The notes under the pieces were generated by a model. The model worked only from the letters and a program-made list of their open reading frames with translations. It was not told the DNA's origin and searched no databases. A program made the translations under genes and the position numbers. DNA of 7,506 nt, taken from the NCBI GenBank assembly GCA_050014815.1, contig JBEKCP010000295.1:1-7506 (forward strand). The letters run 5' to 3'. Origin of the DNA: JBEKCP01 sp050014815 (GTDB lineage: Bacteria > Planctomycetota > Planctomycetia > Pirellulales > Thermoguttaceae). Shown here piece after piece: positions 1 to 6,800 of the stretch. Positions within the stretch are counted from its first letter, which is position 1. Each line of letters begins with the position of its first letter.

Positions 1-618
1 CAACGATTCCCGCAACTCGTTGAGCTGGGTCGCTAGCTCGTTCTCCTCGAACGGGTCTTCGGCTTTCAAATGGGCGAAGATTTGCCGCAGGCGGTCCAGG
101 CCGGCATTGATCTCCTCGATCGCGGCCTCCGGCCCGGCCGCTTCCAGCCGGGCCAGCGTCGCGGCCTGCGTGCGGTGGAAATAAACGAACGGCCGATAAC
201 GCTCGTGCGATAACGTCCACTGCTGGTCCGGGGAGTGGGCCAGCACGAAATCCATAAGGGCCAGGGTGTGATCGGCGTCGGCCACCGCCCGGTCGAACTT
301 CCGCAACGCCAGGCAGCAGATCCTCCGCTGGTAGAACTGGAGGAACTCGCTGTCGATCTCCAGGCACTGTTCTTCCGACAGGACGAAGGCCCCGGGCTTC
401 TCCCGCTCCAGGCCGCGGACGTAATCGAGATAGGAATCCGATCCGCCGGGGCGCTGGCCGTCGGGCCGGCCGGCGGTCTCCATCTGCAGCAGGCCCATTT
501 CGATCCGCATTTGAAGGACCTCGCGGCCGTCCTTTGCACGGATCAAGCGGGCGCTGATCACGCCCGACTGATAGGGCCACTCGCGGAAGATGAAATCGAT
601 GTCGTGATGCTGGGGCAT
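1..618 (-). CDS. UvrB/UvrC-motif-like protein, 3' end outside window
   Basis: An uninterrupted frame of 206 codons runs from an ATG at 618 off the left edge, so the C-terminus is missing. A Shine-Dalgarno-like AGAGGA (625-630) lies 6 nt before this ATG and supports the start. The protein begins MPQHHDIDFIFREWPYQSG and contains VLQMRIEMGLLQME (34-47), followed by a Gly/Pro-rich link and SYLDYVRGLERE. A TPR-like helical stretch (about 96-125, with the run KFDRAVADADHTLALMDF) and a predicted helical tail with LATQLNELRESL (195-206) come next. From memory, this N-terminal signature belongs to stand-alone planctomycete proteins annotated as UvrB/UvrC motif-containing; the UVR helix itself would lie beyond the edge, so that name is inferred. 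No catalytic residues are visible, and the role is unknown; a scaffolding or protein-interaction role is possible. It lies 66 nt downstream of arfB on the same strand and may be cotranscribed with it. Confidence 0.72.
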   Translation of the reverse strand, partial: MPQHHDIDFIFREWPYQSGVISARLIRAKDGREVLQMRIEMGLLQMETAGRPDGQRPGGSDSYLDYVRGLEREKPGAFVLSEEQCLEIDSEFLQFYQRRICCLALRKFDRAVADADHTLALMDFVLAHSPDQQWTLSHERYRPFVYFHRTQAATLARLEAAGPEAAIEEINAGLDRLRQIFAHLKAEDPFEENELATQLNELRESL

Positions 619-684
619 GCCCCGTCCTCTTGGCGCCGGACGATCCCATTATAGCTCTCGTCGGCCGCGGGGGCAGGGGAGCGG

Positions 685-1104
685 CTATTCTTCCGGGCCG
701 AGCCGGCGGTGGTGTTTGGTCCGGGATTGCCGCTGTTTGTGCCGCAACCGGCGCTCGATGGATGCCCGGGTCGGACGCGTCGGCCGGCGGGGCCGGGGCG
801 GGGCCGCCACTTCGGCAATCAGAAGGCGGAGCTTCTCCAGGCAGTCCGCCACGTTCCGCCCGGCGTCGCGAAACCGCTGGCTGGTGATCAACAGGTCGCC
901 CAGGGCAGTCACGCGGTGAGCGTGCTTCCGGAGCAGTCGCACTCGGACGTCTTCCGGCAGGCTGGGGCTCCTGCGGACGGCCCATCGCAGGGTCGCCTTC
1001 GTGTTGACCTTGTTGACGTTCTGGCCGCCCGGGCCGCCGCTTCGGGCAAACGTGAACTCGAATTCCCGCAAGGGGACCCGGATCTGCGGCGTGACGTGGA
1101 GCAT
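685..1104 (-). CDS. arfB: alternative ribosome-rescue factor ArfB (peptidyl-tRNA hydrolase, YaeJ family)
   Basis: A complete 139-codon gene, close to the roughly 140 residues usual for ArfB/YaeJ. Residues 20-32 read ARSGGPGGQNVNK, which contains the GGQ tripeptide (26-28) used by class I release factors to hydrolyse the peptidyl-tRNA ester bond. There are no codon-recognition domains, as expected for a stop-codon-independent rescue factor. The C-terminal third is very basic (RASIERRLRHKQRQSRTKHHRR, broken here as RASIERRLRHK at 113-123 and QSRTKHHRR at 126-134), matching the ArfB tail that enters the empty mRNA channel of a stalled ribosome. The protein would act in the cytoplasm on 70S ribosomes stalled on mRNA lacking a stop codon. 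I see no clear Shine-Dalgarno before the ATG; the start is chosen because the MLHVTPQIRVPLREFEFTFARSGG N-terminus, seen here as residues 1-24, has the usual spacing to GGQ. A longer class I release factor is excluded by size. Confidence 0.93.
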   Translation of the reverse strand: MLHVTPQIRVPLREFEFTFARSGGPGGQNVNKVNTKATLRWAVRRSPSLPEDVRVRLLRKHAHRVTALGDLLITSQRFRDAGRNVADCLEKLRLLIAEVAAPPRPRRPTRPTRASIERRLRHKQRQSRTKHHRRLGPEE

Positions 1105-1132
1105 GCTGGCAGTGCGACAACGCTAGATATGA

Positions 1133-1204
1133 CGTTTAGCGGGCGGGCTTGCCCGCCGTGTGAATCGTGGACCAAACTCGGCGGGCAAGCCCGCCCGCTA
1201 AACG
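1133..1204. repeat. nested palindromic repeat, copy 1
   Basis: Two perfect 25-bp inverted arms (1133-1157 and 1180-1204) flank a 22-nt loop (1158-1179). The left arm starts CGTTTAGCGGGCGGGC. Each arm also folds on itself, GGCGGGC-TT-GCCCGCC, so the element can form either one long hairpin or two short REP-like hairpins. It lies in the 121-bp gap between isomerase and arfB, 21 nt beyond the isomerase stop codon. No T-tract follows in the minus direction, so a classical intrinsic terminator is not supported; a REP/BIME-like or small palindromic mobile element is more likely, possibly acting as an mRNA 3' stabiliser. Copy 2 is at 3327-3400. Confidence 0.93.
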
Positions 1205-1225
1205 CGCTCAGGGCGTGGAGTACGC

Positions 1226-2029
1226 TCACGCGGTCAGTTCGGCGAAGGCCTGCCGGACCCGGTTCAACAGGGACGGGTAATCGGCCGCCTCGAACTCTTC
1301 GCCCAGGAGCTCGACATCGTAGTAGCCGTCGTAGCCGGCAGCCCGGAAGGCGCCGACGATCTCCCGAAGCGGAATCACGCCTTCACCCAGCGGGCAGCGG
1401 TTCTGCTCGCCGTGAGGCGGCTCTCGGGCGTCTCCCAACTGGACCATCGCCACGCTGGAGACAATCTTCGGAATCCGATCCGCCAGGCCCGGATCATACC
1501 CGAGGTGGTAGCTGTCGAAGATCATCTTGACCCGGGCGTGGGCGACCGCTTCCACCAGGGCCAGGGTGTCGTCCAGTCCGGTGAGAAAGGTCCACTGGGA
1601 GGCGCAGCCGGGGTGCATCGGCTCGACGGCCAGGGTCACGCCGCTCTCGTCGGCCAGGGGGGCCAACTCGACCAGGGCCCCCTGGATGAGGCGGCGGGCG
1701 TGGTTCGAGGTGTGCCCGGCACGTGTCCCGCTGTAAATGATCAGGCACCCGGCGCTGAGGGCGGCTGCTGTTCGAATGGCTTCCGCCGCATCCTCGATGC
1801 TCTCCCGGTAGCTACGGCCCTCGCTTCCCGTGAATCCGCCGGCCCAGAAGAGGTGGGAAACCTTCAGGCCGCTCGGGCCCAACAGCTCGATGGCCCGCGA
1901 CAACCCGCAGTCGGACAGCTTCTGCCGCCAGATCCCGATGGCCGGGATGCCGGCCGCCGCGTAATGGGTCACATCTTCTTCCAGCGACCAGCGGAACGTG
2001 GTCGTCTCGCTCACCGAAAGCTCAGCCAT
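1226..2029 (-). CDS. sugar phosphate isomerase/epimerase-like TIM-barrel protein
   Basis: A complete 267-codon gene, of usual length for the xylose-isomerase-like / AP-endonuclease-2 TIM-barrel superfamily. Visible family landmarks are LAVEPMHP with Glu136, IFDSYHLGYDP with Asp172 and His175, VQLGDARE (196-203), RCPLGEG (211-217, the R..xGxG motif), and YYDVELLGEE with Glu240 near the end. In characterised relatives such as IolE and tagatose/psicose epimerases, the equivalent Glu, Asp, His and Glu bind a divalent metal and the reaction interconverts keto sugars or their derivatives. Here the usual metal-binding His, in a V-H-L-K-D context, is replaced by Gln197. The substrate cannot be told. 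No signal peptide is seen, so it is probably cytoplasmic. No Shine-Dalgarno precedes the ATG, and a candidate promoter sits so close that the mRNA may be leaderless. It is divergent from the LptF/LptG gene. Confidence 0.88.
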   Translation of the reverse strand: MAELSVSETTTFRWSLEEDVTHYAAAGIPAIGIWRQKLSDCGLSRAIELLGPSGLKVSHLFWAGGFTGSEGRSYRESIEDAAEAIRTAAALSAGCLIIYSGTRAGHTSNHARRLIQGALVELAPLADESGVTLAVEPMHPGCASQWTFLTGLDDTLALVEAVAHARVKMIFDSYHLGYDPGLADRIPKIVSSVAMVQLGDAREPPHGEQNRCPLGEGVIPLREIVGAFRAAGYDGYYDVELLGEEFEAADYPSLLNRVRQAFAELTA

Positions 2030-2036
2030 GGCCGAC

Positions 2037-2065
2037 AGTATGGAGGATCAGGGCGTTTCTGTAAA
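2037..2065 (-). promoter_or_regulatory. candidate sigma70-type promoter of the isomerase gene
   Basis: Read on the minus strand, TTTACA (2065-2060, 5 of 6 matches to the -35 consensus) and CATACT (2042-2037, 4 of 6 to the -10 consensus) are separated by exactly 17 nt. The -10 box ends 7 nt before the isomerase ATG at 2029, so transcription would begin at or next to the A of the start codon. This agrees with the absence of any Shine-Dalgarno there. It is inferred from pattern only; planctomycete promoters are poorly characterised. Confidence 0.4.
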
Positions 2066-2095
2066 GACGAAATGCTCTTGACCGGCCGGCGATCC

Positions 2096-3301
2096 ATGGT
2101 GAAACTACCGCCCATGGGAATCGTGCCGCGTTACGTCTTGGCGGAGGTGACCAAGGTCTTCCTGATCGCCCTGCTCGGGTTGACCCTGATGATGATCATC
2201 GTCGGGCTGGTCCAGGAGGCCGCCAAGCAGAGCCTTCCGCTGGCCCAAACCGTGCGACTGATCCCCTACATCCTGCCGGAAACCCTGCGGATGACCGTCC
2301 CGGTAACCTTGCTCCTGGCCTGCACCAGCGTCTACGCCCGGATGTCCGGGGCCAACGAGGTGGTGGCCGTCAAGGCCCTGGGGATCTCGCCCATGGCCCT
2401 GCTCTGGCCGGTCTTCATCGGTGCTTTCCTGGTGAGCCTGGTGGCCGTGTGGCTGAACGACCTGGCCGCTTCCTGGGGGCGAAATAACATGCAGCGGGTC
2501 GCCCTGGAGGCGGTCGAGGACATCACCTACAGCATGCTCCGATCGCAGCGGCGCTACAGCACGCCGTACTTCGCGATCAGCGTGGAGCGGGTCGAGGGAC
2601 AGCGACTCTTGAACGTGGTCGTGGAGCTACAGGGCCACGGCTCCGCTCCCGGCACCATTATCACCGCCAAAGAGGCCGAAATCCGCGTCAATCGGGCCGA
2701 AGGAGTGCTCGAACTGTGGCTCCGCGACGGCGAGATCGACGTGGGGGGCAAAGTCAAGGTCCAGTTCCCCGACTGGCGCAAGGTGGAAGTCCCGCTGAGC
2801 GACGCCAGCCGGGCACGAACCTCCGGAGGACTCCCCTCGTGCCTGGCAATGGGGGCCATTCCGCGGGAAATAGCGCTACAGGAGGCGGCCATCGAGCATC
2901 ACGAACAACTCATGGCCGGCCAGGCCGTTTGCGAAATGTTCTCGGGCGACTTCGACGCCCTTTCGGGCGCCCAGTGGGATGCCCACGCCAGCGACCAAAG
3001 CGAACTGTGGGGGCGCCTTTACCGGCTCCTGATGGAGCCCCATCGCCGATGGTCCGCCGGATTCAGTTGCCTCTGTTTCGCCTGGGTCGGCGCCCCTATG
3101 GCAATTCGTCTCCGCAACCGCGACTTCCTCACCAGTTTCTTCCTCTGCTTCCTGCCCATCCTCGTGGTCTACTATCCCCTGCTCGTCTATGGGGTTGCCG
3201 GCGTCAAGGGGGGCAGTATCCCCCCGTATTCGGTCTGGGCGGGCAATTTGCTGCTGCTTCCATGGGGGGGATGGCTGCTCTGGAAGGTCCTGCGGTACTA
3301 G
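2096..3301 (+). CDS. LptF/LptG (YjgP/YjgQ) family permease
   Basis: A 401-codon gene with the architecture of LptF/LptG, the membrane subunits of the LptB2FG transporter that extracts lipopolysaccharide from the inner membrane. Three hydrophobic helices come first (about 20-39, 56-80, 101-120), then a hydrophilic, beta-rich periplasmic region (about 121-315), then three more helices (about 319-337, 345-366, 378-397). The segment SVYARMSGANEVVAVKALGI (78-97) after helix 2 matches the family signature, in which an R-L/M-S-x-x-x-E element precedes x-A-L-x-x-x-G-I-S. Length is typical. Start choice is uncertain: in-frame ATGs at 2072, 2096 and 2114 all lack a strong Shine-Dalgarno; 2114 has only GGTGA 11 nt upstream and gives MGIVPRYVLAEVTK. 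The frame stays open upstream to 1412, but that part is antisense to the isomerase. F and G cannot be separated without alignment, and no partner gene lies in the window. An LPS-export role is inferred. Confidence 0.88.
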   Translation: MVKLPPMGIVPRYVLAEVTKVFLIALLGLTLMMIIVGLVQEAAKQSLPLAQTVRLIPYILPETLRMTVPVTLLLACTSVYARMSGANEVVAVKALGISPMALLWPVFIGAFLVSLVAVWLNDLAASWGRNNMQRVALEAVEDITYSMLRSQRRYSTPYFAISVERVEGQRLLNVVVELQGHGSAPGTIITAKEAEIRVNRAEGVLELWLRDGEIDVGGKVKVQFPDWRKVEVPLSDASRARTSGGLPSCLAMGAIPREIALQEAAIEHHEQLMAGQAVCEMFSGDFDALSGAQWDAHASDQSELWGRLYRLLMEPHRRWSAGFSCLCFAWVGAPMAIRLRNRDFLTSFFLCFLPILVVYYPLLVYGVAGVKGGSIPPYSVWAGNLLLLPWGGWLLWKVLRY

Positions 3302-3326
3302 TTCCCCGGCCCACCGCAGTGTTTTA

Positions 3327-3400
3327 GCACGTTTAGCGGGCGGGCTGGCCCGCCGGGCGCCAGTGGGCCAACGGCGGGCAAGCCCGCCCGCTAAACGTGC
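3327..3400. repeat. nested palindromic repeat, copy 2
   Basis: Two 28-bp inverted arms (3327-3354 and 3373-3400) pair at 27 of 28 positions around an 18-nt loop. The outer part GTTTAGCGGGCGGGC and the inner GCCCGCC are the same as in copy 1 at 1133-1204, whereas the loop sequence is unrelated. The single mismatch lies at the centre of the left sub-hairpin (GGCGGGC-TG-GCCCGCC against TT elsewhere). The element begins 25 nt after the permease stop codon. It may limit read-through or protect the 3' end of the permease mRNA, although no T-run follows. Confidence 0.93.
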
Positions 3401-3483
3401 AAAGCATTAACTACTTCCCTTTGCCCGCTGTCATCTCCTTCCGGAGGACCTCGCTCGTCCGCGGCGGCGGCCTTCCATGCACA

Positions 3484-3528
3484 GGACCTATAGGACTTAT
3501 GAGACCTATGGGACCTATAAGTCCTATT
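3484..3528. repeat. five-unit 9-bp tandem repeat with internal inverted repeat
   Basis: Five consecutive 9-bp units are visible: GGACCTATA, GGACTTATG, AGACCTATG, GGACCTATA and AGTCCTATT (consensus RGACCTATR). Superimposed on them is an 11-bp perfect inverted repeat, ATAGGACTTAT (3490-3500) and ATAAGTCCTAT (3517-3527), with a 16-nt spacer. As I recall, similar TATAGGTCC-type runs occur between genes in other planctomycete genomes, but no function is known to me. Units are directly adjacent, with no spacers, so this is not a CRISPR array. Confidence 0.88.
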
Positions 3529-3767
3529 CGGCTTAGGAGGCTGCTGCCCGCAAACAGTATACGCCGGCGGCCGGGCCGCAACCAGTTCATTCTGTCCCAC
3601 AATACCCCCCGTTATGTGTAAAAAGGATATCGGCTTTCGCGGAAAGCTCTTGGGCCGACAAGAATTGTTAAAATGGTCAAACTGCGCAGATTGTAAGGCT
3701 ATTGCGAATAGTGTCCAATAGGGCATCGCGCGGCAAAAGACCTTTGCCGGCGAACGGGGAAACCGAT

Positions 3768-3796
3768 TTGACAAGTTGGGTGAATGTGTTTCTAAT
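3768..3796 (+). promoter_or_regulatory. near-consensus sigma70-type promoter of the giant protein gene
   Basis: A perfect -35 hexamer TTGACA (3768-3773) and TCTAAT (3791-3796, 5 of 6 matches to TATAAT) are separated by 17 nt, the optimal spacing. It is in the comparatively AT-richer intergenic part, correctly oriented for the gene starting at 3895. Transcription would begin near 3803 and give a leader of about 90 nt. It is the best promoter-like match I found in the window, found by eye. Confidence 0.6.
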
Positions 3797-3833
3797 TGAG
3801 GGTATGATAGAGTGCGCTCCCATGATATATGAG

Positions 3834-3860
3834 GAGCGGTCTCGGCAAGGGGGACCGCTT
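3834..3860 (+). promoter_or_regulatory. hairpin in the leader of the giant protein mRNA
   Basis: AGCGGTC (3835-3841) can pair with GACCGCT (3853-3859); G-U pairs at 3834/3860 and 3842/3852 extend it to nine pairs around a loop of about 9 nt. It lies between the predicted transcription start and the ribosome-binding site and does not cover that site. It could stabilise the 5' end of the mRNA. It matches no riboswitch class that I recognise. Confidence 0.35.
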
Positions 3861-3881
3861 CTGGAATGGGGCGACTCAGGC

Positions 3882-3886
3882 AGGAG
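3882..3886 (+). promoter_or_regulatory. Shine-Dalgarno site fixing the start of the giant protein
   Basis: AGGAG followed by AGGGG lies 8 nt before the ATG at 3895. This strong site, together with an N-terminus that fits the LEPR-XLL protein class, settles the start codon. It contrasts with the absence of a clear site before the isomerase, arfB and permease genes. Confidence 0.75.
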
Positions 3887-3894
3887 AGGGGCAT

Positions 3895-6800
3895 ATGTCG
3901 TTTCGCCGTCCGTGGATAGCGGGGATTGCGTCGAGGGTCGAACGGTTTCGCAAGGGGGCTAGCCGGCGGCGACGCCGCGTGGAGATCAAGCCGCGGCGGC
4001 TTGCCTTCGATCCGCTGGAGCAGCGGGTGCTGTTGAGCCTCACTGCGTTGAATACAACGGACTTGCTGGCCAGCCAGCCGATCCCGGCAAGTCAACTCGC
4101 CGCAATCAACTCCAATTCGACCACCAACGCCGCGCACTCGATCGCCACGGACAACAAGGGCGATTACGCGGTCGTCTGGTCGGCCGACAATTACTCCAAC
4201 GTCAACGGGAACTTCCTGGGGCAGGACATCTTTGCCCAATACTACACCAACGACGTGCAGCAGATCACGCTGCCCGCCATCTCCACGCTGCCGCTCCAGG
4301 CCGGCGGGAGCGGGTTGCACACCATTTCCCTGGTGTACGGCGGCGATGCGAACGGGCACGTGGTTCAGAAGCTCTCGATCACGGCCACTACCCAGCCGTT
4401 CACCCTCTTCCAGTCGGACATCGCCGGCCACTTCACGTTGTCGCTGAAAGTCGGCAGCACGACCTACGTCAGCCATTCGATCGCGTACACCGAGGACAAT
4501 CTGGCGCTGACTAACGAACAGAACATGGTGGCGAACGCCCTGGCCATCCAGAACGGCCTGCAGAATGCGGGGGGGCCTTTCGCCGGGGTCACCGTCGCCG
4601 CGGTCGATGCCCGCGATTTCAACATCACTTTCGGGGCCGCCTACAACACGGCTTTCCTCTCCGGGTACCTCACGGGCGCCTCGGTCCTGCCGGTCCTGAA
4701 CCAATCGAGCGCCACCTGGACGAGCGGCTTCTTGCCGGCGGTAGAGGCCACGATGGTAACCCAGCCGAATATCATGCCGGACATTCCGGTTTCGGCGGCC
4801 AACCCTTACGACACGGCGGCGGCCATCCAGAACTGGTTCAATTTTTACGGGACGACCGCCGTGGCCACGGCGCCGACGATGATCGAAAACCCCGCGGGGG
4901 GAGGGGTGGGCTTAGTGACCGTGAGCAGCGCCGTGAACGGATTTCCCGGACCCGAGCCCTATTCGGCCCCCGTGATCCTGCCCGTCGGGTCCGTGCTGGC
5001 CGGGCAGATAACACTGTCCGACGGCACCGTCGAGCAGCTCGTCGAATTGCCCAGCGGCGCAGTCGTCCCGCTGGTGAGCCCGGGCAATATCACGGGGACG
5101 ACCCTCTCGGTCGTGCCGGACTTCGACCCCAACCCCAGCGACACGGCCGCCGCGCAATTGCAGTATTCGCTCACGCACTTCAACATCGAGTTTACGGGCG
5201 ACAACGGCACGCAGATCCAGGCGCCGCTGCAGTTGACCAGCGACACCGGCGCCCCGGTGCTGCTCAGCTCGGTGCCGGATGTCGCCACGATCCTCAAGCA
5301 GTCGAGCGGGCAGTTCATGGTGAACCAGCCCCAGACGAGCCCCTTTGCCCCTCCCGGGAGCGTCACCGAGGACAACGAGAACCCCGCGGTGGCGATGGAC
5401 CCCAACGGGAATTTCATCATCGCCTGGCAGAGCATGGTTCCCACCTCGGTTACGCCGGGGAGCGGGTTCGACATTTTCGCCCGGCGGTTCTCGCCGACCA
5501 CCTATGCCGCGTCGCACGCGGCGCCGATATGGAACGCGAGCGGCGTTATGGTGCCGTGCGTCCTTCCGGTGTTGGCCCCGACCGATCCGAACCTGTACGT
5601 ACCCTATCCCGCCAACGACCCGTACACCTTCCGCGTGAACAACTTCACGACGAACAACCAGACGCACCCCGACGTGGCGGTGGACCCCAACGGCGACTTC
5701 ACGTTCGTCTGGCAGGGCGAGGGGCAGGAGATCAGCTACTTCAACGGCATCGGCGCCCGCCAGTTCTACCGCACCGGTCACCCGGTCGGCGGCGACGTCG
5801 CGGTGAACGCGGAGCTCACCAACTACGACTTCCAGCCGTACGTGGCGATGGACAACCGGGGGGATTTCGGCGTCTCGTGGACGGACACCTGGGACCCGAA
5901 TTATCTGCCGCCGCTGCCGCTGCCCGGGGGCACGTTCACGGCGACCCTGAAGGCCGCGATCTACGACGCCAACGGAAACATCCTGGCCAGCCAGACTCAG
6001 ATCGTCGTGCCCCAGGGGGCCGCCGGGGGGGACTCGACCATCGCGTTCGACGCCAACAACGAATTCACGATCACCTGGGACGAGCTCAGCGACAGAGACA
6101 ACATCGGCGGAACCTCGGAGGGCGTCTACGGGGCGGAATGGCAACTCACGCCCGCGACTCAGACCTTCCTCTACGACAACACGGATCCCGGGGAAACCGA
6201 GAACACGACGGTCACCTTCGCCGTCGGGACGCTGCACGTAACCATCAACACGTCCGCCAACGCGACTACCGCCACCCCGATCACTACGACCGCTGCTGCG
6301 GCGCTGATTACCAGCGCGCTGACGCAATTGGGACATCCCGGGGCGACCGTCGTCGTCACGTACGACGGCGCGGGCGGCGGGGACGTGACGGTCACGTTCG
6401 CGAGCACCGACCACAACACGACGCCTTTCACCGTTTCGGACGACGCCACCTTCACGAACGGCGGGCCCCCGGTCCACTTGATCGACCCGGTGACTATCAC
6501 GCCGTCGTCCGTCCAGATCATACGCGACAAGTTCCGGGTCAACAGCGGCGACCTGGTGAACTGGCAGAGCCCGACGCAGTGGCCCGGCGACCAGTTGCTC
6601 GCGCAAGTCGCCGTGGATGCCGACGGGGACATGACCGTCGCGTACGAGGGCTACGGCCCCGCCGTCGTGGAGAACACGCAGATCGCCGTCCAGTACTACA
6701 CGGCCGCAATCGAGGACCCGGCCAACGCCGACATCGCGGCATACCTGGACGACTATCTCCCGAGTGCGATAATTGGCCACCCGATCCCCGAGCTCGGCTA

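Larger units (their letters stand above)
3302..3894. other. 593-bp gene-free gap between the permease and the giant protein gene
   Basis: No convincing protein gene is visible here. In order it contains the second nested palindrome (3327-3400), a pyrimidine/GC-rich stretch without recognised signal (3401-3483), a 9-bp tandem repeat (3484-3528), and a GC-rich link to about 3600. Then follows a comparatively AT-rich segment (about 3600-3720) with a small hairpin GCTTTC-GCG-GAAAGC at 3633-3647 and a short palindrome CTATT-GCG-AATAG at 3699-3711. Promoter, leader hairpin and Shine-Dalgarno for the downstream gene complete it. Both flanking genes point rightward, so the region probably contains the end of one transcript and the start of the next. 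Confidence 0.7.

Noticed and set aside
66..539. Minus-strand frame of 157 codons
   Set aside because: It is a shifted reading of the UVR-type gene, whose own frame is open from 618 to the left edge with a Shine-Dalgarno and a recognisable N-terminus.
1133..1204. Classical intrinsic terminator
   Set aside because: The stem is strong, but no T-run follows in either direction, and the same element recurs at 3327-3400, which fits a dispersed repeat better.
1412..2095. Upstream extension of the permease frame to 629 codons
   Set aside because: The extra 228 codons are antisense to the isomerase. LptF/LptG proteins begin just before helix 1, which fits a start at 2096 or 2114.
3484..3528. CRISPR-like array
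   Set aside because: The 9-bp units are directly adjacent with no unique spacers and no cas genes are present.
3822..3962. Possible small upstream open frame (ATG at 3822) overlapping the giant gene start
   Set aside because: No Shine-Dalgarno precedes it, and the frame carries no recognisable sequence; the strong Shine-Dalgarno belongs to the ATG at 3895.
3391..4704. Minus-strand open frame of 437 codons
   Set aside because: It runs through the palindrome, the 9-bp repeat and the start of the giant gene. Its SHRSHKSYRS-like stretch is merely the translated 9-bp repeat.
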